Shown here: in pieces, positions 14,162 through 22,368 of the stretch
Numbering within the stretch: position 1 is the stretch's first letter
How the letters are laid out: each line of letters starts with the position of its first letter
Origin: DASXRU01 sp039933315
Lineage (GTDB): Bacteria > Acidobacteriota > Blastocatellia > Pyrinomonadales > Pyrinomonadaceae
Assembly: GCA_039933315.1 (NCBI GenBank)
Contig: JBDTOI010000024.1
Location: forward strand, 1 to 32,935
Reading direction: 5' to 3'
Length of the DNA: 32,935 nt
Made by a program: the position numbers and the translations under genes
Notes under the pieces: generated by a model
Databases searched by the model: none
The model's input: the letters and a program-made list of their open reading frames with translations, nothing else
Told to the model about the DNA's origin: nothing

Positions 14162-16240
14162 TTAATGAGCCAGCTCAGAATGAAGTTCAGGGGCAGGTTC
14201 ATCTAACGGTTTAGCAGGAAAATGACTTGATACCGTCAGCGCGGTATCGTCCGGCAAAACCTTTGCCTGGTCCGGCTTGGCTAACAAGGCATTAGTCAGA
14301 AGTTTCGCTGCCTCATCGAGCAGGCGCTCATGATCGGGCGTGTATTTATCGAGATCTGAGGAGTAAAGGGTCACAACTCCCAGCAGGTCGTCACCTTTAA
14401 TAAGCGGGAAGACCGCCAGGGTGCGATAGTCGGAAAAGAATTCAGCTAAATTGGCGGGCAGGTCGAGTCGCGGATCGGAATTATAGAACGGGCTGCGGTT
14501 AGCCAGGGCCCAGCCGGTAGCGCCCTCACCCACCGAGATTTCGCGTCCTTTCAGCAAAGCAGCGCGCTGGCCAGCCGCGTGCTCAACCACACACTTACCA
14601 GATTCTGGCGCCGCTAGCGCTATCGCGCAGGAATTGAAGGGCACAATAGCCGGCAGGCCATTCAGAAACACGTCAACAACACCAGTTCGATACGGCGCGT
14701 TGTTCATTTCTTGTGCCAGGTCGTAGAACAGTTTCAGTTCCTTGTGCGAGAGTTCTCTGGCTTGCTGGACTGAGGCAGTTTGTGCCAGACCTGCAGCCGG
14801 AGCGACCAACCGGGCCGCTTCGGAGAGTTGTTCGAGCGGCTCGATGCCAAAGGTCGGCGTCTCATCGCCACGGTGAGCGAGTATCTCAGCTTCAAACTCG
14901 GGGAGGTGCGTGATGAAGGTGCCAACTACCTTCGGGTCATACATTGTGCCGCTGCCACTCATGATGAACTCGATTGCCTCTTCGCGAGTCATGGCCTTGC
15001 GATACTGACGATCTTCTCGAACAGCATCGAAGCAATCCACTACTGAGAGAATCCGCGCCGTTAGAGGAATCCCGTCGCCACTCAGGCCATCAGGGTAGCC
15101 CTTGCCGTCCCAGCGCTCGTGGTGGTGGCGGACCACCGGCACCACGGGAAAGGGGAAACCGACTCGGCCCAGAATCTGTGCGCCTACGATCGTATGCAGT
15201 TTCATCTTCTCAAACTCATCGCTGGTGAGTTTGCCCGGCTTGTTCAAAATGTAATCCGGCACGGCGATCTTCCCGATGTCGTGCAGCAAAGCTCCGGCCC
15301 GCAGCGCGTCGATTTCGGCGTCGTCGCACTTCAGGAGGCGCGCCACTCCGGCGGCGTAAATCTGCACCCTTAGCACGTGCTCGTGCGTGACCTTGTCTTT
15401 CGCATTTATTGCCACCGCCAGGGCTTCGATGGTCTCGCGGTGGGCCTTCTCCATTACCGCGATGCGCTCCTGTTGCGCCCGCTCGATGAGAATAAATTGT
15501 TCCTGCACGCTGGTGCTGTAGTGACGATGACCGAAATGGATGGCAAGCAACAACGGGGTGCCAATCACAACCATGGTCAGCGCGTTATGCTGTAGCGCGA
15601 CAAACATCAGGCTCGCGGCGGCGCTGGTCGGCAGAAACATCGGCGCCGTCCACAAAAGGTTCTGTTTCCAGCTGCGGATAAAGGGAATCTGAAGTCGTAC
15701 GGAGAAGATCAGGGAGAAGAGGGCTGAATTGACGACAATATGAACGAGGCTGGCTATCAGCATCGCGACCGCTACTGCCAGAAACGTGCGTGCTTGAATA
15801 CTACCCGCATCACCAAAGCCATAATTCAGCACCACGCCCAGTGTAGCGGCAGCCGCGGCGGCGGCCAGCGACATCATGCTCGATGAGTAGAGATTGCTGT
15901 AAAAGCGACGGACCACACGCCGCGAAGAGGTGAATCCCTCAATACCGGCTATGAAGACGCACGCGGGCAATCCATACCAGCAGGCGACCAGAAGTACGAG
16001 TGCGTCAGAATAGGTAAAGGTGAGCTTTTCCTTCGTTACCTTCAGCGAGGGCAAAGGAAAAGAGTTTGGAAACATCCCGGTCATGACTACGACCGGCACT
16101 AAGGCGAGGATTATGAGTTGGTCATGAACTGAGTAGCCGGTGAGAAGGCGGGCCACAGAGACCAGCCACAGCAAAATGCCCACCACGATTACCGCAGTGG
16201 GGTTAACCCGGCTCTTAGCGACAGTGTTCTCTTCAGTCAA
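14162..16240 (-). CDS. Membrane-anchored HD-GYP domain protein with C-terminal GAF domain
   Basis: The 692 residues comprise about seven or eight membrane helices (about 12-235), a helical linker (240-275), an HD-GYP phosphohydrolase domain (about 268-440) and a GAF sensor domain (about 505-660). The HD-GYP signature is intact: H320-D321 in LLHDIGKIAVPD, and HHERWDGKGYPDG from 373. Such proteins typically hydrolyse cyclic di-GMP to GMP, and some act on 3',3'-cGAMP. Placing GAF after the catalytic domain is the less common order. The start is TTG at 16240; the next Met lies far inside the membrane region. Its neighbours do not reveal the pathway it controls. Confidence 0.92.
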   Translation of the reverse strand: MTEENTVAKSRVNPTAVIVVGILLWLVSVARLLTGYSVHDQLIILALVPVVVMTGMFPNSFPLPSLKVTKEKLTFTYSDALVLLVACWYGLPACVFIAGIEGFTSSRRVVRRFYSNLYSSSMMSLAAAAAAATLGVVLNYGFGDAGSIQARTFLAVAVAMLIASLVHIVVNSALFSLIFSVRLQIPFIRSWKQNLLWTAPMFLPTSAAASLMFVALQHNALTMVVIGTPLLLAIHFGHRHYSTSVQEQFILIERAQQERIAVMEKAHRETIEALAVAINAKDKVTHEHVLRVQIYAAGVARLLKCDDAEIDALRAGALLHDIGKIAVPDYILNKPGKLTSDEFEKMKLHTIVGAQILGRVGFPFPVVPVVRHHHERWDGKGYPDGLSGDGIPLTARILSVVDCFDAVREDRQYRKAMTREEAIEFIMSGSGTMYDPKVVGTFITHLPEFEAEILAHRGDETPTFGIEPLEQLSEAARLVAPAAGLAQTASVQQARELSHKELKLFYDLAQEMNNAPYRTGVVDVFLNGLPAIVPFNSCAIALAAPESGKCVVEHAAGQRAALLKGREISVGEGATGWALANRSPFYNSDPRLDLPANLAEFFSDYRTLAVFPLIKGDDLLGVVTLYSSDLDKYTPDHERLLDEAAKLLTNALLAKPDQAKVLPDDTALTVSSHFPAKPLDEPAPELHSELAH

Positions 16241-16311
16241 GGAAGGCCGCGCCTTTCAGAACCAGAGAGTGAGCGCTGGTTGCGCCCACCCCCCTAATAT
16301 TTCTTAGCAGC

Positions 16312-18462
16312 TTAGTGGCGGGGATAGAGTGGGCTGGTGGGTGACAATCTTGTTACACCGGAAAGGCTAGCGTCCTCACCCTGGAGGATCACCTTTGTAG
16401 ATTTAACGTCGATGCTGGTAGGGTCGACCAGATTAGACCCCCAGACCGCTTCGTTATCGGAAGTCCAATCGGTCGGTCCGCCGGAAGCCAGGACACCATC
16501 GGCATAGACAAACTCACTGCCGATAACGACCCCACTCCCAATCACGACTCCACTGCCAATTACAACGCCGCTGCCGATGACTACTCCGCTGCCGATGACT
16601 ACACCGCTACCAATCACCACACCGTTACTGAAGACATAGCTCCCATCAGACATCATGTAGCCGCCGGCAATGACAAAGCCGTCAGTCAGGATTGAGCCAT
16701 CCGCCAGTTGATAACCATCCGTAAGCTTGAGGCGGTCGGTGAAGGCTACGCCCTCCACCCAGACAATCCCGTTGTTGAGCGGAATGCTTTCACCGGCGAT
16801 AGACGAAGTAACGCCGCAGGTCGAGTAGGTTACATTTTTGTTCGTAATCAAGTTCTCGCCAACGTTGGCGTTATTTGCATCTTTGCGAATCGCTTTAGCT
16901 ACAACTACTGCAGCGCTGGTGTTCAAAGTGCCGGCGCCTTGAGTAATCGCCCGCTCGTAAGGTGACATCCGGCCGTTGGCGACCAGGTTTTCATAGAAAG
17001 GCAACCGTTGAGAGGTGCGCATCAGAACCGCTTTCACGAATGCCGGAGTCAGGGACGGATTGGCTTCGAGCATGATGGCGACTGTCGCCGAGACCATTGG
17101 CGCGGCAAAAGAAGTCCCGCTGAGAATCTCGTAAGTTCCAGTTGCCTTTGGCTTGTTCGTGCTGGTGTCTCCGACCAGCAGGCCGCCAATGAGACCGCCC
17201 CCGCCCGTGGAGTTGTAGCTGTAGCTAGCCGAAGGAGACGCTACCGCGGTTTCGGCTGCACCGGTTTGATTGCCCGGGGCTACCAGGTCCGGCTTTACCA
17301 GACCATCAACCAGCGTCGGTCCGCGCGATGAATAGGTGGTCACGACATCGTCAGTACGTCCATTAGTCTGTTGGGTATTGGTAGCGCCCACCGTGATTAC
17401 TTTGGGCGAGTTCGCTGGAGAGAGTATTCCTCCGTACAGCGTATTGCCGTAGGCATCTTTTCCCCAGTTGCCGGCAGCAACCACGACCACGATTCCGGCG
17501 TCAACCGCTTTGGCTACCGCCTGGCACAACGGATCGGTTTTGTAGCTTTGGCTAACCGGTGTACCCAGCGAGAGGTTTATTACGCGAATCTTGTAGGTGT
17601 TTCTGTTCTGAATTACCCAATTTATGCCGGCGATTACATTCGACACGGTCCCCGTGCCTTTTGAATTAAGCACGCGCACGCTAATAAGATTTGCACCGGG
17701 TGCTACCCCGCCGTAGGTTGCAGCTCCCGGATTGGAAGCAGCATTGTCTTCGCTCGACTGCCCAGTTCCCGCTGCAATCCCGGCAGTATGTGTACCGTGG
17801 CCGTAAGCGTCATCACCATTCGATTCTCCTGTGAAATCAACGCGCTTACGAATGCGATCATAGGAAGCAAGATACGGAGTCCCGAGAAGTCCGGTGCCCA
17901 GCAACCCGCTGCTTGTACGCCACTCGTAGCCGACAAACTCAGCTGCGTCGGCCGGACTGATCCCGCTATCCAGGATTGCGATACCGATCTTGTTTCCCGC
18001 GCCCCCGTCCGCCATGGCTTTATCAGTAGCGGGTAGAAAGTTGCTGGCGCCTGAGGTCACTTCTACGTGGCTGGTGTTATTCGCTGATGTGGCCAGTGAC
18101 TTGACCTCTTGATCGGGTGATATCCAGGCGATTTCATCATGGGATGCGACCGCTGCCAGGTTGGCCACTGGCATTTCGGCGACCGTCAATCCCAGCGCGT
18201 CCATTTGATTGCTGATTTTCGCACCGGCTGCTTGCAACCTCGTGGATACCTGCGCCGGGTTAATCCCTTCCGTGGCTTTCACGATGACCCGCACTCGCTC
18301 GGCGCTTGAGCGTCCTTTGTGCTCGTAGCGGCGCAGTGACGGCGCTAGCCTGTTTGATTCAGTGGGCCGACCACTACTCGCTCCCCGAGTTGAAGGAAGG
18401 AAGGCTATTGCGGCCGCAGCTATTGCGACCATTATTAAAACTAAGAGAGGGAATCTACGCAT
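16312..18462 (-). CDS. Secreted subtilisin-like serine protease (S8) with hexapeptide-repeat C-terminal domain
   Basis: From the ATG at 18462, chosen for TAAGGAG 10 nt upstream, the protein has 716 residues: signal peptide (1-28), an I9-like propeptide (about 55-122) and a peptidase S8 domain (about 155-525). The catalytic triad is D165 in AILDSGI, H222 in GHGTHTAG and S451 in GTSFAAPM, with oxyanion N332 in VAAGNWG. The tail is a run of hexapeptides (from about 578), first of the type LTDGYQ/LADGSI, then six nearly identical VVIGSG units, then GPTDWTSDNEAVWGSNL. The tail probably forms a regular beta structure. An upstream ATG at 18522 with AAAGG is possible and would add 20 residues. Confidence 0.93.
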   Translation of the reverse strand: MRRFPLLVLIMVAIAAAAIAFLPSTRGASSGRPTESNRLAPSLRRYEHKGRSSAERVRVIVKATEGINPAQVSTRLQAAGAKISNQMDALGLTVAEMPVANLAAVASHDEIAWISPDQEVKSLATSANNTSHVEVTSGASNFLPATDKAMADGGAGNKIGIAILDSGISPADAAEFVGYEWRTSSGLLGTGLLGTPYLASYDRIRKRVDFTGESNGDDAYGHGTHTAGIAAGTGQSSEDNAASNPGAATYGGVAPGANLISVRVLNSKGTGTVSNVIAGINWVIQNRNTYKIRVINLSLGTPVSQSYKTDPLCQAVAKAVDAGIVVVVAAGNWGKDAYGNTLYGGILSPANSPKVITVGATNTQQTNGRTDDVVTTYSSRGPTLVDGLVKPDLVAPGNQTGAAETAVASPSASYSYNSTGGGGLIGGLLVGDTSTNKPKATGTYEILSGTSFAAPMVSATVAIMLEANPSLTPAFVKAVLMRTSQRLPFYENLVANGRMSPYERAITQGAGTLNTSAAVVVAKAIRKDANNANVGENLITNKNVTYSTCGVTSSIAGESIPLNNGIVWVEGVAFTDRLKLTDGYQLADGSILTDGFVIAGGYMMSDGSYVFSNGVVIGSGVVIGSGVVIGSGVVIGSGVVIGSGVVIGSEFVYADGVLASGGPTDWTSDNEAVWGSNLVDPTSIDVKSTKVILQGEDASLSGVTRLSPTSPLYPRH
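16516..16623. repeat. Six 18-bp coding repeats in the subtilisin gene
   Basis: Six consecutive 18-bp units start at 16516, 16534, 16552, 16570, 16588 and 16606, each encoding one VVIGSG-type hexapeptide on the minus strand. Units differ mainly at synonymous positions, so the protein repeat is conserved while the DNA has drifted. This is older than the 27-bp array at the left edge. Confidence 0.9.
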
Positions 18463-18646
18463 TCGGGGCGAACTCCTTAACTTTGAACTTGCCGAATCCC
18501 ACAGCGCACAGCCGGGGAACATGGTGAAAACCTTTTAACAAAAAGTGTGCCGAGGCAATTCCGTCTTAAGCTCCAGCGAAAAGTGCCGGAATTACAGCCG
18601 AAAAGGATGCATCAATCTGTTTGAATCAAATTCTGTCAAGGCGAGT

Positions 18647-18678
18647 CAGTCAAACGGACTTAGCTAATCGTTTGACTG
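18647..18678. promoter_or_regulatory. Perfect 10-bp inverted repeat in a divergent intergenic region
   Basis: CAGTCAAACG (18647-18656) and CGTTTGACTG (18669-18678) are perfect reverse complements separated by 12 nt. The rest of 18463-18804 (342 bp, between the divergent subtilisin and bacterioferritin genes) holds no gene. The spacing fits either an operator for a dimeric regulator or an RNA hairpin; no U-tract follows on either strand. Confidence 0.5.
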
Positions 18679-18737
18679 GGGAGAACCACATTTCAGCCGC
18701 CGACAGCCTCTCAGGCGATTCGCTTTATGACCCCTGC

Positions 18738-18767
18738 TTGCTCCAACTTCACTGAAACTAGTAATAT
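18738..18767 (+). promoter_or_regulatory. Possible promoter of the bacterioferritin-like gene
   Basis: TTGCTC (18738-18743) and TAATAT (18762-18767) are separated by 18 bp, about 37 nt before the GTG start at 18805. The -10 is reasonable and the -35 only partial. No iron-responsive (Fur-type) site was recognised here. Confidence 0.35.
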
Positions 18768-18804
18768 CCAGGCCTACAGAAAACTAAGTACAGGAGAGTG
18801 AATC

Positions 18805-19341
18805 GTGGGTGATAAACCATTTCTCACTGACATCAAAACTCTGCGCGAGCGCGCGCGCCAGCACATCGAGCAGGGTGCGGTAACCGAGGGTTACAGCGCC
18901 GACCGGGAGACCGTGAATAAGTTGCTGAATGAAGCCCTGGCCACCGAGATAGTGTGTGTGCTGCGATATAAGCGGCATTACTACATGGCCACCGGTATTC
19001 ACGCGGAGAGCGTGGCGGCTGAATTTCTGCAACATGCCAACGAGGAGCAGGGGCATGCGGATCTAATTGCGCAGCGCATAGTACAGCTGGGAGGCGCCCC
19101 CAACTTTTCTCCCGAAGGTCTGCTTATGCGGAGCCATGCCGAATACGTCGAAGGCGACACGCTAAACGATATGATCAAAGAAGACCTGGTGGCCGAAAGG
19201 ATTGCCATCGACAGTTACCGCGAAATGATCACCTACGTGGGGAACGACGATCCGACTACCAGACGTATGCTGGAAGGAATTCTGGCGATGGAAGAGGAGC
19301 ATGCCGACGACCTTGTCAATCTGCTGGAAAAACTGGGATAG
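18805..19341 (+). CDS. Bacterioferritin-like diiron protein
   Basis: This 178-residue four-helix-bundle protein of the ferritin-like superfamily is close to bacterioferritin. Candidate diiron ligands are E48 (ALATEIVCVLRY), E81 and H84 (ANEEQGHAD), E131 (LVAERIAIDSY) and E164/E165 with H166 (MEEEHADD). It probably oxidises and stores iron and so protects against Fe(II)-driven damage in the cytoplasm. It is slightly longer than classical Bfr because of an N-terminal extension (about 1-30). The GTG start is supported by AGGAGAG about 8 nt upstream. Dps is less likely, since Dps ligands lie at subunit interfaces with a different spacing. Confidence 0.85.
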   Translation: MGDKPFLTDIKTLRERARQHIEQGAVTEGYSADRETVNKLLNEALATEIVCVLRYKRHYYMATGIHAESVAAEFLQHANEEQGHADLIAQRIVQLGGAPNFSPEGLLMRSHAEYVEGDTLNDMIKEDLVAERIAIDSYREMITYVGNDDPTTRRMLEGILAMEEEHADDLVNLLEKLG

Positions 19342-19406
19342 GTTTCAAACAGCAGGTCCTGCTCATTTACTCGTTCAAAGCCCCACTAAAGAATCGGAAA
19401 CAAGAA

Positions 19407-20774
19407 ATGAACCTCGAGGGACGGCCGTCGCTCTGTCGTAAGTGTGGCGCCATCGTCGGCGCGGGTCAAAACACCTGCACCGTATGCGGCGCAGACGCAG
19501 CAGCAACCTCTTCAATATCTCCCAACCAGCCGCGCCGCGCCTACGATCTTGACGCCATGCGCTTTGCGCGAGCGGTGCTCAATCGCTCGTACATCTTCAC
19601 GATTCTCTTCCTGGTGGCGAACTTTTTTGTCTTTCTCCTGATGTGGCAGTCCAGCGGCATGAATAGCGGGGCGCTGTGGGTGTTTCCTCAGGAAGTATTG
19701 CAGGCTTATGGCGCGAAACTTAACTTTCTTATTAAGCAAGATCATCAATGGTGGCGCTTTGTCACGCCTGTCTTCATTCATGTGAATGTTTTGCACCTGC
19801 TGGTAAACATGTACAGCCTGTGGATGATTGGGCCATATGTAGAGAAGCTTTACGGGTCAGCCAAGTTTGTTGTCTTCTGGGTGGTCACCGGGGTGGCAGG
19901 CGTGGTCGCCAGCTACCTGACTGTGCGACCGGAATGGGTAAAGGGACTTCTGGGCAGCTTTGTTTTTAAGGCGCGTGACGATCCTTCCGTCGGGGCCTCC
20001 GGCGCGCTCTTCGGGCTGATCGGGGTTTTGTTCGTCTTCGGCATAAAGTTTCGTCGCGAATTGCCTGAAGGCTTTAAGCGCGCCTTCGGTACCGGGTTGC
20101 TGCCTGTCATTCTGATCAATCTGTTCATAGGGTTTATGGCCCGCGGGTTTATCGACAATGCGGCCCATCTGGGCGGGTTGGTTTCCGGCGCGGCTATGGC
20201 TTTGGTAGTGGACTACAAACGGCCGGGCGAACGGGCGACCATAACCATTACCTGGAGAGCTCTGCAGGTTTTGTCTCTGGCTCTGGTGGCAGTGAGTTTT
20301 TTCATGGTGCAGCGCCACTTCCGCGATCCGTACAGGGCCGGTCCGAATCCGATCCCGCTCGAAGCGAGTACCAACGAGCACGCGGTGGTGCCGTATCTCA
20401 ACGCGATCAACGAAGGACAGCGAGCCTTTGAGGCGGCAGTAAGTAACAAGATCGACCAGGAACAATTTCAGCACGCTCTAATGCTTCTCGATCAATCTGT
20501 GGGCCCGGATCAGACCGGTGAGGCTCTACGAACGGAACTTAAGGCACTGCTGCTTCGCGCGCGCAACCTGAGCGTCGTCCCGGAAAGAAACCGGCGCCAG
20601 ACCGAGTTCCAGGCACAAACTAAAAAGCTATATCAGGATTACGAGGCCTGGACGGCTCGACGCGATAAATGGATTAACGAAACAGGTAAGACGTACGGCA
20701 TTGAATTGGTCACACCGGAGGATACAAACACCAACTCCGGAGCAGAAAAACCTGCGAGCTCGCCGGCCAGGTAG
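19407..20774 (+). CDS. Rhomboid family intramembrane serine protease with N-terminal zinc ribbon
   Basis: The 455 residues begin with a zinc ribbon (CRKC at 10-13, CTVC at 24-27), followed by a rhomboid domain with about seven membrane helices (about 62-310). The catalytic dyad is S198 in GASGALFG and H254 in AAHLGGLVSGA; conserved H125 and N134 lie in the first catalytic helix region (FIHVNVLHLLVNMYSL). A cytosolic-type tail of about 145 residues (from 310), helix-rich and charged, follows. It cleaves membrane-spanning substrates; the ribbon and tail may recruit or gate them. The ribosome site is weak. The gene follows the bacterioferritin gene by 65 nt. Confidence 0.93.
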   Translation: MNLEGRPSLCRKCGAIVGAGQNTCTVCGADAAATSSISPNQPRRAYDLDAMRFARAVLNRSYIFTILFLVANFFVFLLMWQSSGMNSGALWVFPQEVLQAYGAKLNFLIKQDHQWWRFVTPVFIHVNVLHLLVNMYSLWMIGPYVEKLYGSAKFVVFWVVTGVAGVVASYLTVRPEWVKGLLGSFVFKARDDPSVGASGALFGLIGVLFVFGIKFRRELPEGFKRAFGTGLLPVILINLFIGFMARGFIDNAAHLGGLVSGAAMALVVDYKRPGERATITITWRALQVLSLALVAVSFFMVQRHFRDPYRAGPNPIPLEASTNEHAVVPYLNAINEGQRAFEAAVSNKIDQEQFQHALMLLDQSVGPDQTGEALRTELKALLLRARNLSVVPERNRRQTEFQAQTKKLYQDYEAWTARRDKWINETGKTYGIELVTPEDTNTNSGAEKPASSPAR

Positions 20775-20814
20775 CCGGTGGAGCTGGCAAACATTGTTGA
20801 GGAGATGAAACGAA

Positions 20815-21708
20815 ATGGAAATTAAGACAGTGGGTGTGCTCGGCTGCGGACTGATGGGAGCCGGAATCGCCCAGACCGTAGCCAGCGCCGGATTTACCAC
20901 CATAGTGCGCGAGGTGTCTGACGATCTAATCGCGAAGGGCTTCGCCGGAATTGATAAGTCTCTGGGCCGTTTTGCGGAGAAGGGCACGATCACCCCTGAA
21001 CAGCAAAAAGAAATTCGCGGCCATCTGACCGGGACGACCACGCTGGACGATCTGGCCGAATGCGAGATCATTATCGAAGCCATTATTGAAAACGTAGACA
21101 TTAAACGCGAAACCTACAAGCGTCTTGACGAACTCTGCAAGCCAGAGACAATTTTTGCGTCCAATACTTCTTCGCTTTCGATCACCGAGATGATGAATGT
21201 TACTTCGGCAGATCGCCAGCAGCGCTTCATCGGCATGCACTTCTTCAATCCCGTGCCGCTCATGAAACTGGTGGAAGTGGTGCGCACGATCCTGACCGAC
21301 GACCAGGTTTACGAACAGGCAGTTGAGTTTGGCAGGAAGCTGGGGAAAACCCCGGTGCGGGCCGGGGACAAGACCGGGTTCATTGTTAATCGCCTGCTGG
21401 TGCCTTACCTGCTTGACGCCATCCGCGCTCTCGAGGAAGGTGTGGCCAACACGGTTGATATAGATAACGCGATGAAACTTGGATGCGGTTATCCCATGGG
21501 CCCGCTGACGCTCGGCGATTTTGTGGGACTGGACACTACTTACTACATCGCTGAAATCATGTTCAATGAGTTTCGCGAGAAACGCTTTGCACCGCCACCG
21601 CTACTGAAGCGCATGGTCATGGCAGGTCTTTATGGGCGCAAATCCGGTCGCGGCTTTTACGACTACACCAGGGATCCAAAGAATCCGATACCAATGAAAC
21701 TGGTCTGA
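20815..21708 (+). CDS. 3-hydroxyacyl-CoA (3-hydroxybutyryl-CoA) dehydrogenase
   Basis: This 297-residue protein of the Hbd/PaaH type oxidises (S)-3-hydroxyacyl-CoA to 3-ketoacyl-CoA with NAD(P)+. The N-terminal Rossmann fold has GCGLMGAGIA (GxGxxG, 10-19). NTSSLSITEM and GMHFFNPVPLMKLVEVV, with the catalytic histidine, follow. The C-terminal helical domain has GFIVNRLLVPYL and GPLTLGDFVGLDT. Length matches single-function enzymes rather than FadB-type fusions, and no enoyl-CoA hydratase or thiolase is adjacent. AGGAG at 20799-20804 supports the ATG. It could serve fatty acid oxidation, butanoate metabolism or phenylacetate breakdown. Confidence 0.92.
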   Translation: MEIKTVGVLGCGLMGAGIAQTVASAGFTTIVREVSDDLIAKGFAGIDKSLGRFAEKGTITPEQQKEIRGHLTGTTTLDDLAECEIIIEAIIENVDIKRETYKRLDELCKPETIFASNTSSLSITEMMNVTSADRQQRFIGMHFFNPVPLMKLVEVVRTILTDDQVYEQAVEFGRKLGKTPVRAGDKTGFIVNRLLVPYLLDAIRALEEGVANTVDIDNAMKLGCGYPMGPLTLGDFVGLDTTYYIAEIMFNEFREKRFAPPPLLKRMVMAGLYGRKSGRGFYDYTRDPKNPIPMKLV

Positions 21709-21729
21709 ACTAAACGGGCCGCGGATGAA

Positions 21730-21760
21730 TAGGTCCAATAAGTCCTATAGGCCCTATAGT
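21730..21760. repeat. Short-word repeat GTCCTATAG type
   Basis: Three diverged copies of a 9-10-nt word (GGTCCAATA, GTCCTATAG, GCCCTATAG) lie in the convergent gap between the hydroxyacyl-CoA dehydrogenase and tail-tube genes. CCTATAGG is itself palindromic. It looks like a single arm of the word-based elements seen elsewhere in the window. No complementary arm was found in this gap. Confidence 0.45.
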
Positions 21761-21829
21761 AACTCTTTTATTCCTGCTTTGCTTTGATCCTTGCTGGTGG
21801 CCAGACCCCCCTCTCGATCTACTTCACCC

Positions 21830-22282
21830 TCATTCCATTTCCAATCTCTCAAACGCCAGCTCCAAACTTTCGATCAGCGTTTCTTTCCCTTTTGCGTCAA
21901 GCGGTGAAAACTCGTACCTCACCGGCCAGGCCCGCAGGAACTTCCAGACCATTACGATCTCGGTATGATCTTCGTTTTGCAGTTGCACTGTAACGGTGCG
22001 CGCAGACTTTACGTTACCGTTGCGCACGTCGTCCCACCATTGATAAAGATCCAGCGAACCAATTACCCCGCGCTTAAAAATTACATTGCCATAGTGCGCG
22101 CGGCCGGGAATCTTTCTTACTCCGGATTCCTTATCGTTGCCGGAGCGATACTGAATCACATCCACCGCAGCATACGGCAGGATAACTTCACAGAAGCCGG
22201 CCTGGGGGCTGTTGCTATCGCCGGTGCCGAGGTCGACCAAGAAGTTGTAGTTTGAGTAAGGTTTGTCTCGAAGGACTGCCAT
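21830..22282 (-). CDS. Phage tail tube protein (T4 gp19-like / contractile injection system inner tube)
   Basis: This 150-residue protein matches the T4 gp19-like tail-tube family found in myophage tails and extracellular contractile injection systems (Afp1/Pvc1 type). Recognisable parts are NYNFLVDLG near the N-terminus, FCEVILPYAAVDVIQYRSG, the core KIPGRAHYGNVIFKRGVIGSLDLYQWW (about 57-83), and the closing WKFLRAWPVRYEFSPLDAKG ... ESLELAFERLE. Subunits stack as hexamer rings forming the inner tube. A strong AAAGGAG 9 nt upstream shows the gene is probably translated. No sheath, baseplate, ATPase or spike gene lies in the window, so it is an orphan here. It sits 86 nt downstream of the antiporter on the same strand. 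Confidence 0.88.
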   Translation of the reverse strand: MAVLRDKPYSNYNFLVDLGTGDSNSPQAGFCEVILPYAAVDVIQYRSGNDKESGVRKIPGRAHYGNVIFKRGVIGSLDLYQWWDDVRNGNVKSARTVTVQLQNEDHTEIVMVWKFLRAWPVRYEFSPLDAKGKETLIESLELAFERLEME

Positions 22283-22368
22283 TGTTTTTGTCTCCTTTGA
22301 GGTAAGGTGTGTAAGGCATATCCACTGGCTGCGTTACCCTTTCGTTTGCAGCACCGGTGGTGCTAACG

